Part shown: positions 11,273-19,155 of the stretch, in pieces
Numbering within the stretch: the stretch's first letter is position 1
Layout of the letters: each line of letters starts with the position of its first letter
Assembly: GCA_947311825.1 (NCBI GenBank)
Contig: CAMZLY010000010.1
Span: 1 to 42,120, forward strand
DNA: 42,120 nt
Direction of reading: 5' to 3'
Source of the DNA: an uncultured bacterium
GTDB taxonomy: Bacteria > Verrucomicrobiota > Kiritimatiellia > UBA8416 > CAMZLY01
The notes under the pieces: generated by a model
Seen by the model: only the letters and a program-made list of their open reading frames with translations
Told to the model about the DNA's origin: nothing
Databases searched by the model: none
Made by a program: the position numbers and the translations under genes

Positions 11273-12049
11273 ATGAATACCGATAAACAACCACCACTGC
11301 GCCAACGCATGGCACGTATTTTTGACCACGGCTTCTCTGCTATGGATATCGCAGAACCGCTCGCATCCCTAGACGGCAATCAACCAGCACTAATAGCCAA
11401 AGATTTTATGCTGGCAAAAAACTTAGAAATTATTGGCATACGAAAGGATGCCCAGGTTATAGGATATGCATCACAGAAAGACCTAAATAACGGCGAATGT
11501 AAAGATTTTCTACACCAATTTGATAATAATATAATTTCAGATTCAGCATCTATTGCCGATGTTATTATTAAACTTTCAAAATCTGAATTTTGTTTTATTT
11601 CCATTCTCGGTGCTGTTAGTGCAGTCGTAACCAAGCATGATATTGATAAACCCCCAGTAAGAATGTGGCTCTTCGGCATTGTAACTATTCTCGACATGTA
11701 TATTTCCAAGCAAGTAGAAATAGTATTTCCAAATGACGAATGGCAAACAAAGCTATCACCAAAGCGACTAGAAAAAGCGATAGAATTACAGAAAGAGCGC
11801 TTGCGAAGAAATCAACGTGCACATCTTATAGATTGCCTACAACTTACAGACAAAGCATATATTCTTTTAAAAGATGAAAAGAGCAAAGTAGATCTAAACT
11901 TTAAATCAAAACGTGATGCCGAACGTCAAATAAAAGATTTTGAATCATTAAGAAACAATCTCGCACATTCACAAAACCTAACCACTTATGACTGGAATAC
12001 AATTGTACGCCTAGCAGAACGACAAGAGATTATTTTAACAAGAGTATAG
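11273..12049 (+). CDS. CBS-like domain protein with C-terminal HEPN-like RNNLAH motif
   Basis: N-terminal CBS-like segments (IGYASQKDL..., SISDSASIADVIIKLSKSEFCFISILG-type); C-term IKDFESLRNNLAHSQ has an R-X4-H motif as in HEPN/Swt1-type domains. Confidence 0.55.
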   Translation: MNTDKQPPLRQRMARIFDHGFSAMDIAEPLASLDGNQPALIAKDFMLAKNLEIIGIRKDAQVIGYASQKDLNNGECKDFLHQFDNNIISDSASIADVIIKLSKSEFCFISILGAVSAVVTKHDIDKPPVRMWLFGIVTILDMYISKQVEIVFPNDEWQTKLSPKRLEKAIELQKERLRRNQRAHLIDCLQLTDKAYILLKDEKSKVDLNFKSKRDAERQIKDFESLRNNLAHSQNLTTYDWNTIVRLAERQEIILTRV

Positions 12050-12149
12050 TACGCTTCAGGACTTCTGATCAAATCTTGTTTTCATACGAATAAACTTACG
12101 AGCCTCTTGGATTAAAAACCAAAATCAGGAAACACCTATAAACCATAGG

Positions 12150-12605
12150 CTACTCATGCTTCCATTCTTCATAATAATCCCAACTCATTGAAGCATTAAG
12201 GTTAGCCAATTCTTGGTTTTTCTCGCGAATAGTTGCTTTCATTACATCACCAGACGATATAAGACCAATATACGCCCCATCTTTCTTTACCAGCAGATGA
12301 CGTAACCTTAAACCCAAAAACATATCCATCAGTTTATAAACAGAATCATTCCATTCACAATATTTCAAATCCTTTCTCATATAATTGCCGATACTCTTAT
12401 TTACGCAGTCCAGCTCAAGCTTTGCAACGCAATGTAAAAGATCACGCTCTGTCCAGATACCAACAATCTCATCACCTCTTTTAATTAGTATGGCACCTAT
12501 TCTATTCTTTGCCATCAATGCAACTGCGGTGGCAATAGTAGTGGCTTCATCAACACTTACTAATTCTCTATTCTTGTCTTTAATCAAATCATCTGCTATA
12601 TTCAT
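12150..12605 (-). CDS. CBS-pair domain protein
   Basis: From ATG 12605 with AAGGAG ~8 nt upstream: MNIADDLIKDKNRELVSVDEATTIATAVALMAKNRIGAILIKRGDEIVGIWTERDLL... HLLVKKDGAYIGLISSGDVMKA. The longer ORF start is probably too far upstream. Confidence 0.85.
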   Translation of the reverse strand: MNIADDLIKDKNRELVSVDEATTIATAVALMAKNRIGAILIKRGDEIVGIWTERDLLHCVAKLELDCVNKSIGNYMRKDLKYCEWNDSVYKLMDMFLGLRLRHLLVKKDGAYIGLISSGDVMKATIREKNQELANLNASMSWDYYEEWKHE

Positions 12606-12651
12606 CAACATTCTCCTTTTTTTATCTAAGACATAGTAGGATATTTTTATT

Positions 12652-12906
12652 ATGAGTTCAATACTGATTATCATTTCAATTACAACACTATTTTTCGGGA
12701 TTGCGATACTCGCAATGTCAATAGGTCTAATTTTCAAGAATACGCCATTACACGGCGGATGTGGCAGTACCGTCGATGAAAGTGGAAAATTTATTCCCTG
12801 CGAATCATGCTCAGAAGAAGCTAAAGCTGACGGCAAGGAATTACACAAAGCACTTATAGATGATGACTTTATAAAAACTTTTGGTCAATTCGCTAAAGAT
12901 GCTTAA
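12652..12906 (+). CDS. NqrM-like small membrane protein (DUF539-like)
   Basis: N-terminal TM helix then AMSIGLIFKNTPLHGGCGSTVDESGKFIPCESC, resembling the NqrM/DUF539 cysteine pattern. Confidence 0.55.
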   Translation: MSSILIIISITTLFFGIAILAMSIGLIFKNTPLHGGCGSTVDESGKFIPCESCSEEAKADGKELHKALIDDDFIKTFGQFAKDA

Positions 12907-13098
12907 AAGACAAATAAAAGGAAGCTGATTGAGGTGAGTTCCCAGAAAAACATTTGACTAAACAGCACTGCATCAGTCATACTTAACTATATATTTACTA
13001 AAGAAAATATGGATGTTATTATTCATCCCAAAAACAGATATTAATTATTAATTCTGAGAACTCATATATTACCAAAAAAATCAAATAATTATCTTCAC

Positions 13099-14538
13099 AT
13101 GAAAAAACTAATATATCTTTTATTATCTATCATTATATTTTCAACACTAACTGCCTCCATAAATGCACAAACAAACAAAGAGTCAACTGCAGATATTGCC
13201 TACGTTATTCCCATTCACGATATGATCGAACGTGCACTAGTCTATGTTGTTAGACGTGGTGTTACTGAAGCAGAAGCACTTAATGCCAGTGTTATAATTA
13301 TTGATATGAATACGCCCGGCGGACGCCTGGACGCCACCGCAGAAATCATCAAAATCCTTACCTCCACCAAAATCCCAACATATACATTTGTTAATCCGGA
13401 TGCAATATCAGCCGGTGCCATCACCGCAATGGCAACCGACCATATCTATATGGCACCCGGCTCCAGAATTGGAGATGCAATGCCTATCATGATGTCGCCA
13501 TTACCAATGGGCGGTCCCAAAGCATTACCGAATGATCTAAAAGAGAAAGCCGTCTCCCCTACTGTAGCCATGATACGGGCCGTGGCACAACGCAAAGGAC
13601 ACGATGCCCAACTAGCAGAAGCCATGGTACGTGCTGAATTCGAATACAAAATTGGCGACAAGATAATCTGTCCTGCTGGTCAACTACTAACACTTACAAG
13701 CCAAGATGCCGAACAAATTATCGGCGAAGGCGATAATACACACCCACTACTCTCTGCCGGTACAGTAAACGATATAACAGCACTACTTAAGTCTATAGGT
13801 CACGAATCAGCAAAAGTGGTTACTTTAAAACCATCTGCCGTAGAAAAGCTTGCCAGAACCATTGATGGGTTTCCCATGTCAGGCATCTTACTTGCACTAG
13901 GGTTACTCGGATTATACATAGAATATAAAACACCCGGCTTCGGTATCCCCGGCATATCAGGTATACTAATACTCGCAATATGGTTCTGGGGCCATCACAT
14001 CGCCGGCATGGCAAATATCCTTGAAATATCAATATTTACTATCGGTATCATTCTTTTACTCGCCGAAATATTCATTATCCCAGGATTTGGTTTGGCAGGC
14101 ATTACTGGAATGCTCCTCATCTTCATCAGTCTCTTTATGTCAATGCTCGCCACGCCACTATCCTCACCCCACTGGTACGCACCTCCATCACTGGAAGATA
14201 TTCACCATGCCGTACTTAATCTTAGCGTCGCCCTTATTCTCGCAAGCATCAGCGGTATAATATTGGCAAAGATACTACCAAAGTCTGCCATTTTTAACCG
14301 CCTATGCTTAGATACCGCAGAACACAAAAGCGCAGGCTACAGCTCCGCCCAAAAAACATCAACAGATCTTGTAGGCAAAAAAGGCATTTCAATTACCCAA
14401 CTACGCCCAAGCGGTATCGGTGAATTTGACAATAAAAGACTCGACGTCATCGCCTGCGGTTCATTTATAGATAAATCAACCAAGGTAATTGTTGCAGAAG
14501 TTCACGGAAACCGTATAATAGTCGAGAAATTTAGATAA
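13099..14538 (+). CDS. Long-form NfeD family protein (ClpP-like membrane serine protease + NfeD)
   Basis: IIDMNTPGGRLDATAEII, NPDAISAGAITAMATDHIYMAPGSRIGDAMPI, multiple TM segments, C-terminal OB-like RPSGIGEFDNKRLDVIACGSFIDKSTKVIVAEVHGNRIIVEK. Confidence 0.9.
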   Translation: MKKLIYLLLSIIIFSTLTASINAQTNKESTADIAYVIPIHDMIERALVYVVRRGVTEAEALNASVIIIDMNTPGGRLDATAEIIKILTSTKIPTYTFVNPDAISAGAITAMATDHIYMAPGSRIGDAMPIMMSPLPMGGPKALPNDLKEKAVSPTVAMIRAVAQRKGHDAQLAEAMVRAEFEYKIGDKIICPAGQLLTLTSQDAEQIIGEGDNTHPLLSAGTVNDITALLKSIGHESAKVVTLKPSAVEKLARTIDGFPMSGILLALGLLGLYIEYKTPGFGIPGISGILILAIWFWGHHIAGMANILEISIFTIGIILLLAEIFIIPGFGLAGITGMLLIFISLFMSMLATPLSSPHWYAPPSLEDIHHAVLNLSVALILASISGIILAKILPKSAIFNRLCLDTAEHKSAGYSSAQKTSTDLVGKKGISITQLRPSGIGEFDNKRLDVIACGSFIDKSTKVIVAEVHGNRIIVEKFR

Positions 14539-14616
14539 AATAAATAATCATTTTGATTTTGTTATAGTTTTGTCGATAATCATTTTGTCAGCACAAAAAC
14601 ATAAAGAGGAGCAATT

Positions 14617-15084
14617 GTGGCCATAGAACTATTTTTTATACTACTAGCAGTCGGACTACTGTTACTCGGTGCAGAAATATTTGTACCAGGTGGTATTCTC
14701 GGCATCATAGGTGCCATTGCTCTCTTCGGGGCAATCATCCTTGGTTTCTCAGCATTCCCCGGTTATGGTGCAATCATTGCCATGGGTATAATTATCCTTG
14801 CCGGTATAGCAATAATACTCTGGATAAAATTCTTCCCTAAAACAACCATTGGTAAACAGATGACCATGTCGAAAGACTTAAAGACCTCAAAAGCATCAGA
14901 AGAAGGAATTGAAGAACTGCTCAACCAAACAGGCATCACAACCTCAAAACTAAGACCCAGTGGCTTTGCAGAAATAAACGGAAAAAGAAAAGACGTTATC
15001 ACCCGTGGCGAAATGATAGATATCGATAAACAAATAAAAGTAATTGAAATAGAATCAAATAGGATTGTGGTTAAAGAAATATAG
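14617..15084 (+). CDS. Short NfeD-like protein
   Basis: GAEIFVPGGILGIIGAIALFGAII and C-terminal LRPSGFAEINGKRKDVITRGEMIDIDKQIKVIEIESNRIVVKEI. GTG start. Confidence 0.87.
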   Translation: MAIELFFILLAVGLLLLGAEIFVPGGILGIIGAIALFGAIILGFSAFPGYGAIIAMGIIILAGIAIILWIKFFPKTTIGKQMTMSKDLKTSKASEEGIEELLNQTGITTSKLRPSGFAEINGKRKDVITRGEMIDIDKQIKVIEIESNRIVVKEI

Positions 15085-15181
15085 TATTTTGTAATATCGG
15101 CTCTCAGAGTCGAAAGAGGTGGGCAAAGCCCAACGTCTACAAAAGGTTGTAAAGAAAACAAAAAACAAAGGAGAAGTTATA

Positions 15182-16213
15182 ATGGGAAAAGGTGGAGTAA
15201 TATTTTTAGGTATTCTAGTAATTGTAATTATTGCATTTCTTGCAATCATACTAAAATTTCTCGGCATCTGGGTTCGTGCCTTAATGTCTGGCGCAAAAGT
15301 GTCTATGATTGCCCTTATCGGCATGAAATTACGACGAGTACGACCGGACTTAATTATTGATGCCCGGATTAGACTGGTAAAATCAGGACTAGACTATTCA
15401 ACCAATGACTTGGAAGCTCATTTCCTCGCAGGTGGAGATGTAATAAATGTTGTTAACTCCCTGATTGCCGCTGATAAAGCTAATATTGAACTACCATTCA
15501 AACAGGCAACAGCCATTGACCTCGCCGGACGTGATGTCCTCGAAGCCGTACAAACAAGTGTAAACCCAAAAGTTATCGACTGCCCAGAATCTGGCACCGG
15601 CAGTAGTGGCTCTGGTATGTTGGATGCCGTGGCAAAGGATGGTATACGACTACTGGTAAAAGCCCGCGTAACAGTACGGGCAAATATCGAACGACTAGTG
15701 GGAGGGGCTAGCGAAGAAACAATTATTGCCCGTGTCGGACAAGGCATAGTAAGTGCCATCGGCTCCTCTGACTCATATAAAAATGTACTGGAAAATCCAG
15801 ATAAAATAAGCCGACGCGTTCTCGACAGCGGCTTGGATGCCCAGACCGGATTTGAAATTGTATCCATTGATATTGCAGATATCAGTGTTGCCGGAGTAGC
15901 AAATGTTGCCAACGTAGGTGCACAACTGGAAACAGAGCGTGCCGAAGCGGACAAACAGATGCGACAGGCAGAAGCCGAAGGACGTCGCGCCATGGCTGTT
16001 GCTACTGAACAGGAGATGCGTGCTCGTGTTCACGAAATGAAAGCAAAAGTTGTAGAAGCAGAAGCAGAAGTGCCACGCGCCATGGCACAGGCATTTAGAG
16101 ATGGAAACCTCGGCATAATGGACTACTACAAAATGAAAAACATTATTGCTGATAGCGATATGCGAAAAGCCATTGCCGGTGATGACTCAAATAGAACCAC
16201 GCACGAAAGCTGA
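15182..16213 (+). CDS. floA: Flotillin-like protein FloA
   Basis: [42 protein letters not shown]..., [61 protein letters not shown]. Confidence 0.93.
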   Translation: MGKGGVIFLGILVIVIIAFLAIILKFLGIWVRALMSGAKVSMIALIGMKLRRVRPDLIIDARIRLVKSGLDYSTNDLEAHFLAGGDVINVVNSLIAADKANIELPFKQATAIDLAGRDVLEAVQTSVNPKVIDCPESGTGSSGSGMLDAVAKDGIRLLVKARVTVRANIERLVGGASEETIIARVGQGIVSAIGSSDSYKNVLENPDKISRRVLDSGLDAQTGFEIVSIDIADISVAGVANVANVGAQLETERAEADKQMRQAEAEGRRAMAVATEQEMRARVHEMKAKVVEAEAEVPRAMAQAFRDGNLGIMDYYKMKNIIADSDMRKAIAGDDSNRTTHES

Positions 16214-16235
16214 AATTGAAAAAAGATGTATAATG

Positions 16236-16276
16236 GGCTCTACCTGTCACACCGTAGACTTTTAGACAGGTGAGCC
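16236..16276 (+). promoter_or_regulatory. Hairpin downstream of floA
   Basis: GGCTCtACCTGTC (16236-16248) pairs with GACAGGTGAGCC (16265-16276) with one bulge; no clear U-tract. Confidence 0.5.
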
Positions 16277-16309
16277 AACGCCACATAAAACTGATAACTG
16301 ATAACTGAT

Positions 16310-16356
16310 AACCCTCCTACATCGCTAATTCGAAGTATGAGGGGGCACTGATAACT
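16310..16356. repeat. Dispersed hairpin/GATAACT element, copy 1
   Basis: CCCTCCTACATCGCTAATTCGAAGTATGAGGGGGCACTGATAACT; imperfect stem CCCTCcTACaTCG/CGAaGTATGAGGG; preceded by ctgataactgataactgataac. Confidence 0.8.
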
Positions 16357-16357
16357 A

Positions 16358-16897
16358 ATGACTGCAATAGCCACTATAAATATTGAAAATATAATCCCTG
16401 TCATAATAGTATTTGGGGTTATAATTTCAAAAATAATGCAAGGTATAGCCAGCATGAAAAAGGTAAATCCTGCTCAGAATGATAAGTCAGCAGAAAAAGA
16501 CCCTGAGTATCGTGCTGCACCAAACGAATTAAGGAATTTTCTTGAAACATTGACCGGTATGCCACAAGAAATAAAAGCACCAACAGTTGCCGCCCCGCCA
16601 TTACCGCCACAACAAGCAGTAAAGACCAAGCGTACCACACACTATAAAAGAGATAAATCCCCTTTACCACCAGTAGTAACGCAGACAGCCACACCAGTAA
16701 AACCGGTAAAGAAAAAAACCGAATATCATAATCATACAAAATCAGCTAATTTTCATTGGAATAACGGAATGCGGCAAAAACAAATTTTGATTTCCCCGGC
16801 AGAAATTGCAAATGATTTAATATCCAGAAAATCATTAGCCAAAGCAATACTCCTAAAAGAAATACTTGATAAACCGGTAGCCCTACGGGAAGGGTAA
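16358..16897 (+). CDS. Hypothetical membrane-anchored protein downstream of floA
   Basis: N-terminal TM (NIIPVIIVFGVIISKIMQGI), Pro/Lys-rich middle, C-terminal ISPAEIANDLISRKSLAKAILLKEILDKPVALRE. Confidence 0.6.
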   Translation: MTAIATINIENIIPVIIVFGVIISKIMQGIASMKKVNPAQNDKSAEKDPEYRAAPNELRNFLETLTGMPQEIKAPTVAAPPLPPQQAVKTKRTTHYKRDKSPLPPVVTQTATPVKPVKKKTEYHNHTKSANFHWNNGMRQKQILISPAEIANDLISRKSLAKAILLKEILDKPVALREG

Positions 16898-16939
16898 AGT
16901 TAAAAGCTAAGCATAAATAATCCCTTCATTTTTTACCCT

Positions 16940-17383
16940 TTATTTTCTCCACACCTGCACCTTAATCTTACGCTTGCCCCACGCTATTGCCTGCTTATGA
17001 GAGCGAAAAAACAGATCAATATGATGTTTATCAATTGCCCCGCCGCGATCTTCAACACGACCATAACCGTATCCATCAATATACATAATAGTTCCGAACG
17101 GATAATACTTAGTATCCGCCGCAATTGTCCCCATTCGTGCCATTGTCCCACTTGCAGTCTGACCAACAACCTTTTTCTTCCCCTTATTAGGTCCATAACT
17201 ATACACCGCCCGTCCATACCAATTACGTTTCCAGCCGCAACATTTGCCACACTTGCAATAGCCGGTAGTCAATAACTCACGTGTAATCGGTTTTGCCCCC
17301 TTAGCAGGACGAAGCCCACGGCATCCGGCAACAGTAATAATCAGCATAATTAATAATATTGATGTAAGTTTCTTTATTGACAC
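16940..17383 (-). CDS. 3D-domain lipoprotein
   Basis: Lipobox ITVAGC; LTTGYCKCGKCCGW..., GTIAADTKYYPFGTIMYIDGYGYGRVEDRGGAIDKHHIDLFF is the classic 3D-domain motif. Confidence 0.88.
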   Translation of the reverse strand: MSIKKLTSILLIMLIITVAGCRGLRPAKGAKPITRELLTTGYCKCGKCCGWKRNWYGRAVYSYGPNKGKKKVVGQTASGTMARMGTIAADTKYYPFGTIMYIDGYGYGRVEDRGGAIDKHHIDLFFRSHKQAIAWGKRKIKVQVWRK

Positions 17384-17431
17384 TTTTCTTTTCTCTTTTT
17401 CTTAGGACAGAAGGACAAGAGTAACACTATC

Positions 17432-17881
17432 TTACCATGCCAATATCTTAAATATAAGCTTATGTATATTTCCTTTTGATATCATTGGCTGATGACCATC
17501 TTCTGGAAAAAACACTGCAAACTGCCCTGGTTTTACTGTCATCCATGCGGTCGGCTCATCTTCACAGAATAAATAATCATTTTCTGCATCATACTCGCCT
17601 ATAGGTCTTATACATTCAGAAGCCGCAATCCATCCCATATATTCAACTCCAGATATAACATACTGGACATCTATATATCGTTTATGAAGCTCTACATTTG
17701 ACTCATCTTTTTCTATTCCCGGTCCGTTACTTATATTTACAAATAACTTTTTACCATCTATCTCCACACTACCCGGCTCAAGTCTGGCAACATCTGTATT
17801 TTTTATAAACTCTACCACTTTTGAAAAAAGCGGATGAAGATCAAAATAACGTTCAGCATTTTCTAATGTATCTAAAATCAT
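17432..17881 (-). CDS. YhcH/YjgK/YiaL (DUF386) family protein
   Basis: ELHKRYIDVQYVISGVEYMGW, YDAENDYLFCEDEP, PGQFAVFFPEDGHQPMI. Confidence 0.9.
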   Translation of the reverse strand: MILDTLENAERYFDLHPLFSKVVEFIKNTDVARLEPGSVEIDGKKLFVNISNGPGIEKDESNVELHKRYIDVQYVISGVEYMGWIAASECIRPIGEYDAENDYLFCEDEPTAWMTVKPGQFAVFFPEDGHQPMISKGNIHKLIFKILAW

Positions 17882-17900
17882 AATATTCTTTCCATTAAAG

Positions 17901-18063
17901 CAACATTTGTATTTTTATTCGTGCATTCGTGGCAAACATTTTTTCCGTAGAGCAACATTTGTATTTTTATTCGTGCATTCGTGGCAAACATTTTTTCCGT
18001 AGAGCAACATTCGTATTTTCATTCGTGCATTCGTGGCAAAACATCCCCATCGAGCAACATTCG
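17901..18063. repeat. Tandem ~52-bp intergenic repeat array A (3 units + partial)
   Basis: CAACATTYGTATTTTYATTCGTGCATTCGTGGCAAA... recurs with starts at 17901, 17953, 18005, 18055 (periods 52, 52, 50). Confidence 0.92.
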
Positions 18064-18065
18064 CA

Positions 18066-18392
18066 CTAGCGAATCATAATTAACAGCATCTTAAAACGTG
18101 TCTCGGCCTGCACATCATGCGGGATATCCGCTGGCATAATGACCATTTCACCAGTAGAGGCCTTAACTTCCTTGCCACCAATAATAAGCTTTGCCTCACC
18201 ATCCAGAATATATACCGTTGCATCAAATGGTGATGTATGTTCACTTAGGCCCTGCCCAGCATCAAAAGCAAACAGAGTCAATGTCCCCGTTTTCTTATTA
18301 AACAAAGTCTTGCTAACAACAGAATCATCTGAATAATCAACCGAATTAGCCAAATCAATCGGCACACCCTTAAACTCTTCTTTTACACTCAT
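18066..18392 (-). CDS. Cupin domain protein
   Basis: QGLSEHTSPFDATVYILDGEAKLIIGGKEVKASTGEMVIMPADIPHDVQAETRFKMLLIMIR. Confidence 0.9.
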   Translation of the reverse strand: MSVKEEFKGVPIDLANSVDYSDDSVVSKTLFNKKTGTLTLFAFDAGQGLSEHTSPFDATVYILDGEAKLIIGGKEVKASTGEMVIMPADIPHDVQAETRFKMLLIMIR

Positions 18393-18452
18393 ATCATTTT
18401 TCCTTAATAATCTCTAATTACAACGTTCTTACCGACAAAATATCCCACCATG

Positions 18453-18563
18453 CAACATTCGTTTTTTATTCGTGCATTCGTGGCAACCCTGTTTTCCACC
18501 ATACAACATTCGTTTTTTTATTCGTGCATTCGTGGCAATCATCTTTTCCGTAGAGCAACATTC
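18453..18563. repeat. Tandem ~52-bp intergenic repeat array B (2 units + partial)
   Basis: CAACATTCG...TTATTCGTGCATTCGTGGCAA starts at 18453, 18504, 18556 (periods 51, 52). Confidence 0.9.
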
Positions 18564-18566
18564 ATA

Positions 18567-19139
18567 CTACCAATTGTGTGCAAAAACCTCAAAATGCGAC
18601 TGCGGATGTGAGCAAGCCGGACAAATCTTTAATGCTTCAACGCCCTCATGAACATATCCACATTTCGTGCATACCCAAGTTATAACCTCATCCTTTTTAA
18701 ATACTGAACCATTTTCAATATTCTTTGCCAAAGCCAAATATCGTTCCTCATGCATTTTCTCGGCAACCGCAATAGCCTCAAACAAATCGGCAACTCGATC
18801 AAAACCTTCCTCCCTTGCAGTTACAGCAAAAGCTGGATACATTTCATTCCATTCAAACCTTTCGCCACCCGCACTTTCTTTTAGGTTAGTGATAGTGTCG
18901 GCAATTATGCCAGCGGGAAAAGAAGCAGTAATCTCTACGGAACCACCTTTCAACTGCCTAAACAATGCCTTTGCATGTGCCCCTTCTTGAGTTGCCGTTT
19001 CCGTAAAAATTCGTGAGATTTGTACATATCCCTCCTTTTTTGCTTTAGCGGCAAAAAAAGTATATCGATTACGTGCCTGCGACTCTCCGGCAAAGGCTCT
19101 CATTAAGTTTTTTTCTGTTTCACTCCCCTGTATTTCCAT
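18567..19139 (-). CDS. Rubrerythrin
   Basis: GSETEKNLMRAFAGESQARNRYTFFA, ARE EGFDRVADLFEAIAVAEKMHEERY, C-terminal rubredoxin-like WVCTKCGYVHEGVEALKICPACSHPQSHFEV. Confidence 0.95.
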   Translation of the reverse strand: MEIQGSETEKNLMRAFAGESQARNRYTFFAAKAKKEGYVQISRIFTETATQEGAHAKALFRQLKGGSVEITASFPAGIIADTITNLKESAGGERFEWNEMYPAFAVTAREEGFDRVADLFEAIAVAEKMHEERYLALAKNIENGSVFKKDEVITWVCTKCGYVHEGVEALKICPACSHPQSHFEVFAHNW

Positions 19140-19155
19140 TTTTAATACTCCTTTA

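Noticed and set aside
12936-13063. GAGTTCCCAGAA / TTCTGAGAACTC 11/12 inverted pair ~105 bp apart upstream of the long nfeD gene
   Set aside because: Short, single occurrence; could easily be chance in A/T-rich intergenic DNA.
15418-15993. 191-aa antisense ORF opposite floA
   Set aside because: Shadow ORF of floA; no start context or domain evidence.
17901-18563. CRISPR array
   Set aside because: Repeats are 50-52 bp contiguous units with no unique spacers of constant length; no cas genes seen.
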